This document shows, one piece after another, positions 23,124 through 36,631 of a DNA stretch of 64,000 bases. This stretch comes from Myoxocephalus aenaeus (lineage: Eukaryota > Chordata > Actinopteri > Perciformes > Cottidae), in the NCBI GenBank assembly GCA_038501785.1, contig JBAMJR010000100.1, forward strand, positions 898,501-962,500, given 5' to 3'. Position 1 is the stretch's first letter. Each line of letters starts with the position of its first letter. Under the pieces are notes generated by a model that worked only from the letters and a program-made list of their open reading frames with translations, made no database searches and was not told where the DNA came from. Made by a program: the position numbers and the translations under genes.

Positions 23124-25167
23124 TCCAGGTGAAAATATCTTTTACCCAGGATGCTATTTTTTATATTATGAGATGTTTGTCTTATTGTGTGCCAAATAGC
23201 AGAAACAGCTTTACACAACAATAAAAATCTTTTTCTGCCTAACTTTCCTTCCTGCTTCGGGGACAAAAACACCAAACAGTATAAAGTAATTCAATGCAAC
23301 GGTCGCAAATGTTGACCTCAAATCCTAACGCACTGTTGAGCCAACACCTGTGTGACAGGGTTGACCAAAATGTAACATCACGAGCTCCACGAAGTCGGTG
23401 TATATTGCTGTGCCGTTGCATCAGACTGTATCATACATTACAGATGTTCTTGGTGCGGTGCCCACTGCCATCTTGCAATATCAAGGAGTTGGGCATGCTG
23501 TTTATGTATATGTGATATTTAGCAGCGTGAAATACGCCCCTGGTTTGATTTGCCGTCATGGCGGGTGTGGTCCCATAGCAAGATAGTTTCTGGCTTATGT
23601 ATTTCGTTTTTAACTGTAGATTTTTGAATAAAATGTTATCTAAATTAACTCATAAATCACACACACAAGCAAAAGAAGTAATTAGAATGCAGGTTCAAAC
23701 ATGAATTAATGAGCCAGTCAGTCTTTCTTTTCCAAAAAGCAAACATGAGACTATTCATTCATCAGTCAGTCTCTTTCAATAGATGATAAAAATGTCTTGT
23801 GATGGCCGGCACGGAGGGAAATTTCTCTTGTCACGAACATAACCCGTCACTTGTATTTGTTTAAGAAAGGAGGGGTTTAAATGGAACATGACAAGAAATA
23901 ACCAACTTCATAAAGTCACTGCAACATTTCCCCCGTGGACATCTTAATGTGACAGTGATCATTTGATGGGATGCGTTTGATCGGTTAAAAGCTGTTTGTC
24001 TGTAATAAAGACTTGACAGTGGAAGTCAGGGGTGATACGAGAGCCAGCATGGACAGAGAGAAAATAAATAACTGGAAAGAAATGGAAAAAAAAAATATGA
24101 AGGAGCTGTGTTGCAGATGACGATTGAAAGATGACGATTGAAAGAAGAAAGAAAAAAATGAAATGTGATAATAATGATGATGAAGAATGTTTAACCTTAA
24201 AACTGATCAACCGTCACTCAACTTTACCTTTTTACACTAATTCATGGGTTTACGATTCATAACTCTCTTATTAAATATCATTACATATTTCAATATGAAT
24301 CAATTATTGATTATTACATCTGCTACACGCAGTAATGACAACAAAAACCTCTTGCTTTTGCAGGGCTTCTTTAAAACTGCTCATCTTGGGAGGTCGAATG
24401 CTGTAAGGAAACACTGGGCTCAGTGTATGTGTAGAAAAAGAAGAAGAAAAAACTTCAATTAAAAACAACCAAAATAGGATAAAGATCATTTAAAATGTCT
24501 AGCAACCAAAAATATTAGACAGCAACCAAAAAACTGACAATGACCCCAAAGAAATCCATAAATAGGAGAACAAGGACACAGCAGGGAAAGTAAAACACAT
24601 TAAATTCGCTCTGATGCAGAAAGTAAAGAATTAAGAAAAATGGATATTCCATCAGTCACACTTGGCTAATCCAGGATCCTCCTCCTCCCCTGACAATGAG
24701 AGCAATATAGCCAGCCGATCAACCCCATTCCACCACTTGGCACTCTGCGTAATGTTAAGGAGATGGTGGGTGGATATGCTGACAAAAATCTCCTTCAATA
24801 ATGTCCTCCCTAACCATTCAATTACAGCCCCCTTGTATCTTAATGCTGCCGCTGTACGCTGCGAGCAACAAACTCGATTTGCCGCTGATCCCCTGGGGGC
24901 ATCGAAATGTGTGAGGCTATAGGGAGAATTTAAAGAAGAAAGTCGGCAGACGGAAAGCCAGGCGGGCTCCATCATAGCTTTAGCCGGTGGATGGAGGGAA
25001 GAGGGGAGGGAAGAAGGGAGCGAGGGCTGGAATCCGACCTGAATGAGAAACTCCTCGGAGAGATGGGAGTCTGGGCTGCTGGAGCCGTCTCCAACACTCC
25101 CAGTCCTGCGCCTCCTCTGTGAAAGATTTATCACAGGAGGGAGTGTCCTTGGCTTCCCTTTTCTTTC

Positions 25168-25187
25168 TTTTTTTTTTTTTTTTTTTT
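25168..25187. repeat. Poly-T tract
   Basis: A run of about 20 T in a pyrimidine-rich stretch. In the 197-codon minus-strand frame that covers it, this gives a Lys run, one reason to doubt that frame. Confidence 0.95.
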
Positions 25188-25747
25188 GTTGGGGTCTGAT
25201 TTGAGGCCTGAGGGACTCAGCCCCCAAGGAAGGATCAACCTTCACCGTCCAACCTGTAATTAGTGATTAACGGCGAAGTCCAGACTTTTGATTTACTCTG
25301 CTTTGCTCCCAGAAGGGGATGTTGGTCAGTGCCGCGGCGAGAGGTAAATCACCTATTGCACTGGAGGCAACAAGCTTGTCAAGGTAAATAGCCCGGACCC
25401 GCAGGATGCTGCGAGGGGCCGGGCCCCGCATGAAGACAAATTGCGCGACGGTTTCTTAGCCAACCCCCTCGCTCCATCCTCTATCACGCTCTGTCGCTCT
25501 CTTTCTCCAATACATGCCCGCTCTGTCTATCTTCACCAAGACTCTCATTCCTCTAACACACTCCCTCTCTCTCTCTCCCTCTCAATGATGCTCCATATTA
25601 CCAAGGCTGAAAGGTTGTGTACCCCCAATTGCTTTGAGTTTGACATTTTGAAGCGAAGATAAAAGTAAGTTCCCTGATGCTGAGTATTCATAGCCCATGC
25701 ACAAAGACTCAAAAGGGGAAGGAAAAATAAAACACCCCAAAAACAGA

Positions 25748-25749
<2 letters not shown>

Positions 25750-25780
<31 letters not shown>
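25750..25780. repeat. (CA)n microsatellite
   Basis: About 31 bases of CA alternation, seen directly; intronic. Confidence 0.97.
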
Positions 25781-25781
<1 letters not shown>

Positions 25782-26328
25782 TGTGCACATTCTCAGATCT
25801 TTGTATGGTTGATTTGTGCAAACTCTCTCCCAAAACAAGAAGAATGGAGTGTTTGTTTTTGATACCGGAGATGAGGGACTCGGTGGACTCGAATGTTTGA
25901 CAGAGAGAAGACAGTTTGAACGTTCAAACACACAAACTCCCCCTTTTGTCAAACCAAGGAAGCTACTTATTTCTGCTTTTTAATGTTGAAATGCTGCCAC
26001 TTGTCGCAATACTAAACAAACGGGATCCCTGCAGAACCACGAGGCAACAATAGCAACGCTAATCAGGTGATCTCCTATAAACACAGACGTTGACAGGGAG
26101 CGATCACACCTTTGCACCACTCCAAGTTGCATTTCCTCTCAGCTCAGTTTAGAAAAGAGCAAACAAAATACAAGCTGACTGTGATGTTGAGATAAGAAAC
26201 GGAAACGGAGGCATGCTTAACCTAACGAAGGAAAGAGAGGCGGTCCACACACTGAAGATGGTAAGCTCACATGTAGAAGAAAAACACTGTAAAAAACACT
26301 CCCGAAACAATGTGTTTTGTTCATTAAT

Positions 26329-26333
<5 letters not shown>

Positions 26334-26369
<36 letters not shown>
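26334..26369. repeat. (AT)n microsatellite
   Basis: About 36 bases of pure AT alternation, seen directly. It is self-complementary and may extrude. The Ile-Tyr reading frames across it are artefacts. Confidence 0.97.
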
Positions 26370-26371
<2 letters not shown>

Positions 26372-28366
26372 TTTTTTCTTCTTCTAAATATACATTGAAA
26401 TCTCTCACCAAACCACCATGTTTGTTCCTCCCTTAACATTTTAGATAACAGCCTATTTTAGGAAATGATGTGTTTTTTTTGTACACGGTATATCGTTTTA
26501 AGATCATTTCTGTCAAATCTCCTTATTCAATGTGGAGTTGTGGTCCGTCTGCTTTTCTTCCACAAATACATTTGTCTAAATAAAGCGAATAAAGTGAAGG
26601 TCAAGACGTTGACTATTTATCTTTTGGTACTGTGCAATAAACAAAGTGTGTTGGATCTGCACAATATCCAGCATCTTTGTTGTATGCATAATGTGGGCCC
26701 ACCTTAGACATTTATTAACTATTATATTGTTACAACAGGCCTGTGAAATTACATTTAAAAGCAGCCGCTTCTTGTTCGGGTGCCGCACTGAACTTGCGAC
26801 TTCATAATAATAGTGAACTTCATATGTGGCAATATATTGTTATGAAGTACAACCAAGTAAAGTGGAGAGAAACGGCATGAATGTGCCAAAATAATTTGGG
26901 TTTCTAAAGTCTAACTTCAGCTGACATTTAATTTGTCTGTGTTCTATGGTTATAGTTTAGTTGTTCTGTGCGGTGGCTTTTCAGGACCATTTGAGCTCTT
27001 TAATCTACTTTAATCCAACACTTTTCTTGTGCATCATGTGCTTTACTACTTGTGCACAGTGAGAAAACAAGACCGGAAGATATCTAACAGATGTAAACAT
27101 TAGATGCTTGTTATCTCAACGCCACAGACTTGTAATTAAGATCTTCTTCGCCTCTTTGAAGTCACAAACTTTAGTCCACATCTTCTAAGACAGTCATCCT
27201 CCGAATCAATGGATATGCATTCTTGTTTGTTTGCATGGAAAACTCTGCAGCTCAAGTTTAGGTCAAAGAACCCCCGGCATCATCTTAAAGGAAGGAACTA
27301 TACCTTTGATGTGGATTCTGAGCTTTTCCACTTAAAGGAGATTACTTTATAATGCTCTGAACGGTCCCAGTTCAAGAAAAATACCCTTGGCACATACAGT
27401 GACCACTAGTTTCAGTATCTGTCAGCATCGCAGTCTCATCCTTCTGCATGTGGAGATTATTCTGTTTTCGCAATGTTGTTGTTGCAACACCTTTACATAT
27501 TCAAGTAGTACAGGTAAAGGGCGAGAGGATAATTATAACCCCCTTCCCCTCTCCTCCCACAAACATTACACACATCAAGAAGGCTGTTAAACATTTACAA
27601 ATGGCCTTAGCGAGTGCATTACCTCTGGATGATCAGCCTCAAGTCTGTTTCCAAAGCAGCTGTTGGGAGCGATCCTGAGGGACGGCCAGCATTAGTATGC
27701 AGCAGAGCCTAAGAGGAGCTCTAATTGGATTAATTTTATCACAGCTACCTTATGGAAAACAACGAATGAAAAAGCCCTCTATTTTACTGCAATAAGTAAA
27801 TCATATAGCACTTAACCTTTAGCATAAGAGAGGCTGTGATGTAATTGTTACGTCATATTTCACCACACATACGGCTGCATGGCCCGTAAACTATATCATT
27901 GCATTTTTTTTAAATATTTTTTCTTTATTACGGGTTTAATGTTGAGTGACACCTGTTCTTTTGCCATTCCGAGCAACATCAGGAACCTGTTTGGGTGTTT
28001 GTCGGCGGTATACTTGGCATACGCATCAATTATCTCTTCACCCGTTACATCTGTCTGTGCGTTTCCACTCGTTTTACATCAGCATCGCAGCACACTCGGG
28101 TAGCTGCGCGGCTGGAAAAACGGTGGATGCCAACACCTTCGACTGGGATGCCGTGAGATGTTAAACGTGGAGAAAAGAGAGCATGGACGCAGTCATCCGT
28201 TATCACTAAACCTCTAAACAATCCTGACAGCCAGAAAAGCAAATTGAACCTCTCCCAGTCTCACAGTCAGAGGGCACTACGATTTATTCGGAGCGATTTC
28301 CCTCTTGTGAATTAAAAGCAGACTTGTCAGTGGCGCGTGTTCATCTGTTGGATCCACGGCTCACGG

Positions 28367-28655
28367 TTGTATGCCTCCGCCATAGGCGTACGTCTATGTC
28401 TGTCCAAAATGTCATTGCTTCATCATTTATTTTTTTATCTTACTAGAGATTTGTGAGAGATTGTAAAAATGTGCATATGAATCCTTGAGTTATGGCCAAA
28501 AATGGGTTTTTGTGAGGTCACACTGGCATTTGACAACCACATTCTCATCAGTACATCTTCGAGACGGAGCGAACCTTTCTGCCAAATTTGAAGACGTTCC
28601 CTCCAGGCGTTCCTAAGATATCACGTTCACCAAATTGGAACAGATGGCACGGAGG
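28367..28655 (+). repeat. Dispersed repeat family B, copy 1
   Basis: Runs from TTGTATGCCTCCGCCATAGG through CTGTCCAAAATGTCATT to CCAAATTTGAAGACG, TTCCCTCCAGGCGTTCCTAA and ATATCACGTTCACC. The same landmarks in the same order occur at 50537-50930. It resembles a widespread fish repeat in which ATATC..GTTCACG is followed by GGACGGACGG. No coding potential was recognised. Confidence 0.6.
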
Positions 28656-29900
28656 CATGAAAATAGTCTTCAAATAAACTTCATGACAAGACAAGTATAC
28701 ATTCACCTTGGCTTTGTATCTCCATTTAAACCATTCAGTTCACACAGAAACTGGGGCTCTGCCGTGATCATTATCGATGTAAACATATGAACATACATTG
28801 ACCATGTTCGATATTAGAAGATTACACTTTGTGTACAGGATGCAGTGATGTAGCTGCAATGTATAAATATATTCCCCAATCCAAATAAATAATATATAGA
28901 TCTACTAAGCCACAGATAACGTCCAACATTTTCAGTCAAATATCACTAACGTTACCGGCTTAACACTAAGACCAGTTTCTGTCTTTTTTAGGGGGCAAAG
29001 GGATCTTTAAAGGGAGATAAGCAGGTCAATAGTAGATGCCACATAAAAGTGGTATATATCATCTGAAAGCTGGAAATCTGAAGATTAATAAGACATGCCG
29101 CTCATCACTGTGTGTGTCAAGTTGTTCTAGTCAAACATCTGAAATAAATATGAAGTAAAAATTAAATTGTCAAATTGTAAAAGGGCGTAGAACATTATGA
29201 TGGATGTAAATGATGGCAATCCCCAATTGATATCAATGACTACACATATTTGATGCTATATTTATGATTTTAACTCAAATTGAAAAATACCACATTAAGA
29301 TAGAAAAACCTAGGCAATATCCGCACGAATTTTCATTAATTCAATGTTTGGATGATGAGCACTTTTGTTATGGAAACTGCTCAGAAATCCTCTTTTTGTC
29401 AGTATACCTAGAAATGCCATACATCCTCTAAATGCTCGTTGTTGGTTGTTGGAAAGTTTCAGAAAGCTTATCACAGAGGTCACAGCAAGTCATTTCATTG
29501 AGTGACGTCAAATGTTAAAAATATTGCCTCATTACAATTGGGCTAATTCGAGCCACACGAGTCTCAGCTTCCCAGTCAAACTCAATTTATACAATTCCAA
29601 GACTGTTTAGGGACCCCAGTATGCAAAAATATTCAAATACACCCTTTTTAGAATAGGAGAAAATAACACATTTATAATGCATGCAAACAACTGCATGGTT
29701 TTTGCCTCAAACTGCATGGAATTAGAATAAAGTGGACAAGTGTGTTCAGGGGAGACATGTAGGGAGCCATTGAACCCATTTCCAGTCACATACCTTGAGG
29801 TGAGAGGTTAAGGGATCTCTTTAAAGCTTCCCATGCCAGTTTTCCCATGCCAAAAAGCCAGCATGCCACGGTTGACACCAATGGAGGTTTTCTCGTTTCA

Positions 29901-29952
29901 TATGATACCAGTATATGATACTAGTATATGATACTAGTATATGATACCAGTA
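29901..29952. repeat. 13-bp tandem repeat, four units
   Basis: Four consecutive 13-mers of TATGATACYAGTA, differing only by C or T at position 9 (C, T, T, C). Each T-type unit contains the palindrome TACTAGTA. Confidence 0.97.
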
Positions 29953-31605
29953 TCTTCACTCTCGCTCATAAAGACAGTGTCGGCCCACAGGTCTCAGATG
30001 GTTCAATTCATTACAGTGGAATTAACTGTTTAACTTTCTGGGCCAAGGTGGTCACAGATTATTTCACCAGCCAAATGATTGAATTATTGCGTCATCTGAA
30101 TGATTTTTTTTTATTTTATTTTTAAGTAAAATATGGAAATTACATAAACTTCCCATCCCTACACTTCAGAAAGCCTGAGGGCGAAATTAAAATGGACTTG
30201 GAGCTTTAAAATAAATGCAGCGTAATGGATTGATCTTGGATACGGACGTGGATTGTTCAGACTTTATTCAGATTTATTCTTCTGTCAAAAGCATTCTTAG
30301 TTCCGGCAGTTACATATTCAGCATTTATTGTGTTTATCTTTTAGATATAGTATTTACACTGTTGGTGTAATAAAAAACACATCACTTACTATACAGATGA
30401 GGAAGTATCCTTCTACACAATGGTGTCTAAAGAGTAACTGCACACTTAAAACTTGTTTCATGAGCTATAAACTTAACTGCACTTTCATTAAACACACCAA
30501 TGCTGGTGTTAATATTAAGAGATCTTACCAAAATTATATAATTGGCATGTTATGGTTTAAAATGGCTTAGGCTCAGGCCTGAGGGTGAAGTTACACTTTA
30601 AAGTGACTGGATATATAAACGTTTAATTGGATCTTTTAGCTTTCTCCACTTCAAGCACATAAATGACAGTTTACTTAATAATCCAACGCTAACGGTCGAG
30701 TTTTCCTGATTCTTTGTGCTGTCATTTATTTTCACTGAAGCGTCAGATGTTAGACTCCATTATCTTAACCACCGTTTTCTTATGTTAACTGCACTGTGCT
30801 GAATTTTGAATTGATCCATTTTATCCCAAACAAATTAGAAGCTACTCAACTCAACTACCTTGAACAATAGTAATGGTATAATCCGTGGCAAACAAACACA
30901 TTAACAGCTCGGTCTGCATGCGTGTTGAGTAAACATATAATTGTTAAAAACACACAATCCATTTAGTGTCACAAGGAGAATCCACCCTCGAGAATTGTTG
31001 AGAAAATTGTCCCTTGTCCTTCAGTTGAGGATCACACATCCAACTTCTTTTAATTCTCTCTCATACATCCTAGAGATATGGAAAGTCTCATGCTGGAAAA
31101 TGAACCATGACTTATGAAACAATTTCAACTCCACGTCTCGCAGCCTGTGAATGGAATGCTCAGCAGGGGTTTTGACAAGTAAAAGCCTGAGTATCCATTA
31201 ATTGTCGCTATGCCATGTGTGCTGAATAACAGCAGAATGTGTCTTAATGGAAGGAGCCTTCCTTTAAAGGAGGCCCGGCTGTTGGTTTGGATGTCTAATT
31301 ATAATCTTCACAGAAGTAGGGAGCGTAAGTCAACTCATTTCCGAACTTGGCAAACTTTCTGCAAATATAGGGATTACCCCAGACTTGGAAACACACAGGA
31401 TTAGAGCCGTCTTGCATTAAACGAAAAGACATTGTGAAAGAATATGAATAAACAGAATAGAATGAAACAAAAAGTGAAGAAAAGTGAAGAAAAACAACTG
31501 ATATGTTTCCCCAAATTAAACCCATATTGGCATATCAAGGTAATGATAACCATTACCCATAAATCTTTCCTTAACTTTGACCAAGACCACAATTGCTTTA
31601 ATGCC

Positions 31606-31940
31606 TTAAAGGTACAATGTGTAAGATCTGGCCAAAATTTTAGTTTAAACCATAAAAAAAAGCATTATCAACAGAATGAAAAGAAGATATGGTGTTGACA
31701 TTATGTCAAAGATGTGTATGTATTGTGTTGCAGAGAAATCTCCTGAAATGTGCACTCTACCTGACCGACCCCAGCCCAAATCTTCTTGTAATATAACGTG
31801 TCCGTCAAGAGGCGATAATGAGTCACTGTAGCGCCAGTCAGTCCAAAAAGTAGAGCTGCCCTGTGGGCTTGTCAATAACACCTCCATAGTCCATGCATTT
31901 ATTGATAGCTTGCTTATTGGATTCAATCCAAAATGCCAGA
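31606..31940 (+). repeat. Dispersed repeat family A, longer copy
   Basis: Begins TTAAAGGTACAATGTGTAAG, a start I associate with a common percomorph repeat. It shares internal blocks with 20773-20935 (GTATGTATTGTGTTGCAGAG, AGTCACTGTAGC, AGTCCAA, TTATTGGAT..CCAAAATG). The right end is not defined. The 93-codon minus-strand frame inside has no recognised similarity. Confidence 0.6.
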
Positions 31941-33241
31941 AAGTTGAAATAAACTAACTTTTAAAGCGCACGTAGAGCATTTTTTCACAGCAGTTTTAGT
32001 TTGACCAGCTCTCAGACTTTCAGCAGTTTGCTTGAATTGTGCATATTCTTGCCCTGTTAGTTGGTAGTTGGCTATTTGCATTTTTTTTCTAATTTTTTTT
32101 TAACTGATAACCTAAACCCTAAATTTGTTAAACTGTAAGATGGTCATTTTAGGACTCGAGAGTTAAGTTAAGTTAAAATCTAACTATTGCTAAAGCATTG
32201 AGTTAATATTTTTGCAGGTATGGTCAATATGAACGTGAGTATAAAATACAGCTGTAAGTGTACCAATAGTATACCAGAGTTGCAAATGGGGATGCCTCAA
32301 TCCACAGCAAGGTGATATGGTTGCACTACAGTCTGCTGAAAATAAATGAAAGGAAACATATCCCTTTTCCGTTTTTTTATTTTATTTTCTATGAGAAAAT
32401 AGATCCTGCAAGATTTCTTTTTGGGGGAAATATTTATTTATTTATTTTTTTCTTTCCTGTGTACTATTATAAACAAATATACCAGAAACACATATATGAA
32501 CTTCTTATCTAGTCCCACAAGGGGTTTCTGTATATTATACCTTTTTAAATCATTCAAATAGACCTTGTGGTTAAGGAGATAATCAGTATTTAGTATGAGA
32601 TGCAAACCATTCGCAATTTTTGCCACAAAATGGCTGGGGTAGAAATTAAGCTGTACCAAACCACGACCCCTAAACCCACGACCCCTGTGTTCTGTTAAAC
32701 CCCGAGTAGATATGTTAAGTATAGACGGATGGATCATCCAGGATCCAGACGTACGGGACAAATACTGGTATTGTCCTTTAAAAAGACCGTCAGTCCCCAC
32801 CTTCTACTCAGCACGTCAACATTATAGATCACGTTACAGTCTTCCTCACAGTTTCCCACCAGTCCGTCAAGGAATTTAACGGGCACTCCAAGGCTTCTAG
32901 CCTCAGCAGAAATCAAAGAGCTGTATCTCCAAGCAGTGTGTTCTGTCAAGAGGTGTCATGGTTCAAGATCAATATCTTAGCACCCAAGACACAACAAGCA
33001 AGGGTGATATATGCTCCACAGTGCAGCACAAATAGCATTACCACTCTACTTGATAGGACAGTTAAGGTCATTACTGTGAACCAGTTGAATAGCGTACTGA
33101 ATAAATAAACTTTATGGAGTTGACAGACGAGCTAGAATGAGGGCAAGTGCTGGAGTCATAAAAGTGTGCTACATCAAGACGGGCAGAAAATGTGATGGCC
33201 GCAGTGTTTGGATGTAGCTTCTCCACGGGAGGAGTCATTTA

Positions 33242-33242
<1 letters not shown>

Positions 33243-33321
<79 letters not shown>
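33243..33321. repeat. (GT)n microsatellite, about 78 bp
   Basis: Uninterrupted GT alternation, seen directly, about 350 bases before an hAT element. The reading frames here encode only Val-Cys or His-Thr repeats. Confidence 0.98.
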
Positions 33322-33322
<1 letters not shown>

Positions 33323-33669
33323 AAAAGGCGAGGCACACTGCAAGTTCTGCTGTGCACAGAAGGAAAGTGTTTTTTTTTTTTTGTGAGGGTTTGGATTCAA
33401 GCCAACAAACTAGCTTGAGGGAGCATTCAGACAGAGGATTCTTTCCAAACACTTGCACATTCACTTTTATTGTTGTCTGTAAAGCAGTGTCTAGAGGCTT
33501 AAAAAAATCATTTAGTAGGTGTACCCAAACTAATAACATTTAATCTGCAGGATGCACATGCAGAGCGCCCTGTGATCGTCAAAGAGCTTAGAACGGACAT
33601 TGGCACAATGGGGCAGCTTTTATAACCCTCTGCCTGAATGCTATACCCAAACTAAGCTAACCTCCAGAC

Positions 33670-34481
33670 CAGGGGTAGCCAACACGGTGCCCGCGGGCAC
33701 CTGGTCGCCCGCAGAGACCACGCTAGTTACCCGCGAAGCATGTTCTAAAAATAGAACACGCTTATGAGCTTTCACAAGAAAAATAATTCAAAAATAAATA
33801 AATTCACTGCTGTGCGCGCAGCGGTCGGAGCTACTTATGTGTCATGGTTCTAACTTGTATCATGGTTCTAACTTTAGTCGCGGTTAAAACTTTATAACAA
33901 CAATTAATAACCCACAACTAACACATTTTAACAGGGTAAAACACCAAGACACAACCGTTTGTGACTTATTAACAATTTGTAACACTAATAATTGTACATT
34001 TATAAAATTACACCACCGAGCATGCTGGGTACAGCTCGCCCACTATCACACCAAGAAGAAACTCCGTCGCAGGAAGAGACAGACCCTTCCTGTTTTTTTT
34101 CACCTACATTCCCCTGGGTCCTAAGTCCCTCCAGGTTTAGCTTCCTAACACCTTCTATGTACCAACATAAAAACAGCTGTTCAGTTGGCCTGCGGTCCTT
34201 TTCAGCATCAATGAATGAATGCGTTTACTGAAAAAAAAAAATACGCCAGAATCTTACAAAATACTGTGATATTAATTTTTGGCCATACCGCCCAGCCCTA
34301 ACTCCGACCATTTCTGAAGGGGGTTAGATAGAGTTAGATAGTTAGATAGTTAGATAGGGGTTAAATAGATAGTGATCTGTGCAACTTTGTTGTTCAGGAA
34401 GTTTGTATCAAACAAGTAGCCCTTCGTATTATTTTGTACCCTTGAAGTAGCTCTCGGCTTCAAAAAGGTTGGTGACCCCTG
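33670..34481. mobile_element. Non-autonomous hAT element with 8-bp TSD
   Basis: An 812-bp element. The left end is CAGGGGTAGCCAAC. The right end, reverse complemented, is CAGGGGTCACCAACC. It is flanked by perfect 8-bp duplications CTCCAGAC at 33662-33669 and 34482-34489. Ends of the CAGGGGT type with an 8-bp target duplication are diagnostic of the hAT superfamily. No transposase is visible. A segment near 34236-34297 resembles the end of a different element (see that entry), and TTAGATAG-type short repeats lie at 34323-34365. The element is thus composite or old. Confidence 0.85.
34236..34297 (+). repeat. End fragment of a second DNA transposon, nested
   Basis: CGCCAGAATCTTACAAAATA, then CTGTGATATTAATTTTTGG, then CCATACCGCCCAGCCCTAA. 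It closely parallels 56535-56600. From memory, it matches the right end of a common teleost element starting TAGGGCTGGGCGGTAT in the other orientation. The opposite end was not found, so it is a fragment, probably inserted in the hAT element at 33670-34481. Confidence 0.5.
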
Positions 34482-36631
34482 CTCCAGACTATGTATTTCT
34501 TACAGTGCCTGGATATGCTACACGGAATAACATGTGCTTATTGGTAACCTAAACATCCGTCCGAGTGCAACGTGCCAGGTTCCTTTTTCACGGTCAGGTT
34601 GAGATATTGCTTCTGGTAAATAGCGAGCGTGACCTTTTTCTCAGTATATTTCTCAGCGATCACAAATGTTGACTGGTCTGCTGCAGATGGCACAGACATT
34701 CCTCGCAGCACTGAATGCACAAAAGTGTTTTCGACGATCATCTTTTGGCAGAGTGCACAGCTCCATGTTAAAGAGGGAAAGGAGGCACATGTAAAGACAT
34801 GATAAATGTGGTTTTTTTAGTGGACTTATTCCTACTGCTCTGTGAACCATTGCTTCACTTCTGTTGCATTCCTCACATGTAGAGTATGATTCCTTTCTTC
34901 TCAGGTTTCAAACTTAAAAAAGTTATACTCTGATAACAAGTTTGGTAAATGTTGTCTCCTTTGTTGTATGCATTAGTCAGGATGTGGGTTGGATGGAATA
35001 AAGTTATAATAGAGTTAGGGGTTTATACGTATGATATCAAATAAATATTCTGCTGTGCCGTGACATTGAGGAAAATATTGGATGCAGAATTGATGCAGAT
35101 TACAACAAATAAAAAGCAAAAACATCATGACTATTCCTGTCACATACAGTACAGAGTAACGTCTCCTTATTCAAATGCAGAAATGATATTGCATCTTTAC
35201 AAATAGAACTGATGCACAGTATAACTACTGAACTTTATATGCCAAAGATCACACTGCTCCTTGTAACTACATAGGGTAACTGCTTTTTAGTGTACGAAAT
35301 TACAATTTAATTACTAAAAACTGAAGTAATAGTAGTGTGTTTTATTCAGTCAATCAATGTATATTATATTTAAAGTATTTTCAAGGTCACTGCTGCACCT
35401 ATTACACTGTATAGGTTTCCTCATCTACTTTCTGTGTACAGCATTTAATTGATGTTCATTTCTGACAAACAATGCCCCGATGTATCGTGACACTCTCCCA
35501 CCCCAAAAAAAAAAGTATGACATTTTATGATAGATGACATCTTATCTGTTTACCCATGATGCACTAAGCCATCGCTCACCAAATGATTCAATGATGACAA
35601 GGGGCCGACTATCAGTAGCGTGGCAGACATCATTCATATCTGTAACATCATCTAATTAAAAGACATCACTTCTGCCAGACAGTTGCCTCACTGCTAGCTG
35701 AAGCAAATTGATTCTCAACCCCCTTCTAGTCTATGCAAAGGAGGAATGAATAATGCATGGACATTAAAGTCTTATCTCCTGTCCTGACAAACAACGTAGC
35801 CACGCTTTGAATATTCCACAAAGGTGTGCAAAGGGTCCTTATTAGAAGAGTGGTCCGACAGGTGCCGTTTTCATGGGGAGTCATTCTGCATTTATTGCCG
35901 TTGGCTTCCAAGCCGCACCGTAATTCTGGACACACCGGATCAACTGATTTACTTTATGGCGGTGCTCAGTTTACGATGGCGCTTAAGGTATTTGCATAGA
36001 TTTTTTTTATAGCTGCCACTCACAGATTATACTGGCAATGAACTGAGACTATAACTATAACTTTGCAATGCATTTTTGCCATAGGCACCGTGACCATGGC
36101 GGTCTGCGAGGCCAAATCAATCCACGGATTTCTGTCCATGTTGCTCCGCTGCACTGCCGGTCTCCTGGCTCGACCCGCATCAACGTGTTCTGGGTTATGA
36201 CTTGAATCATCATCGCCGACGCGGAGATGATGTGAGCAGCTGTGCACCGACCGGGCCTCTCGTATAATATCTAAAAAAAAGATGTAGTTCTAACGGTGTG
36301 TTACGAAATAGCCCCGTTTTATAACCGATTGTAATAGAACAGTAATAAAATAGATTGGCCACGCTCAGTAAAAGTGATTGACTGGTGTTTTTTAGTCAAT
36401 TCCATAACATAATAAAAAGTAATGCTTCCCCAATTAGAATTTATTTCTAAATGTGAATCATACCGATGATGCTAGATGATTATTGGCATCAGGGCAGGAT
36501 GCATATTACCACACTGGGGATCTGGTGGTACGTTTAAATCCCGTGTTGCTGAGCATCCAGATTGCTGAACTGGATGCTGAACCCAAGTAAGGTGAATACC
36601 TTCAGGGTGAAAAGCCCTTCAACATACTTAA

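Noticed and set aside
24652..25245. 197-codon minus-strand frame as a gene
   Set aside because: It has a Lys run from poly-T, low-complexity Ser/Pro stretches, no recognised domain, and no splice or promoter context. Kept only as a finding about possible conserved non-coding sequence.
32438..32949. Possible retrogene from two adjacent minus-strand frames (120 and 71 codons)
   Set aside because: The frames are in different phases where they overlap, and I recognise no family in either.
36480..36560. Possible tRNA-derived SINE (GTTTAAATCCCG resembling a B box)
   Set aside because: No A box or cloverleaf could be found at the right distance, and there is no tail.
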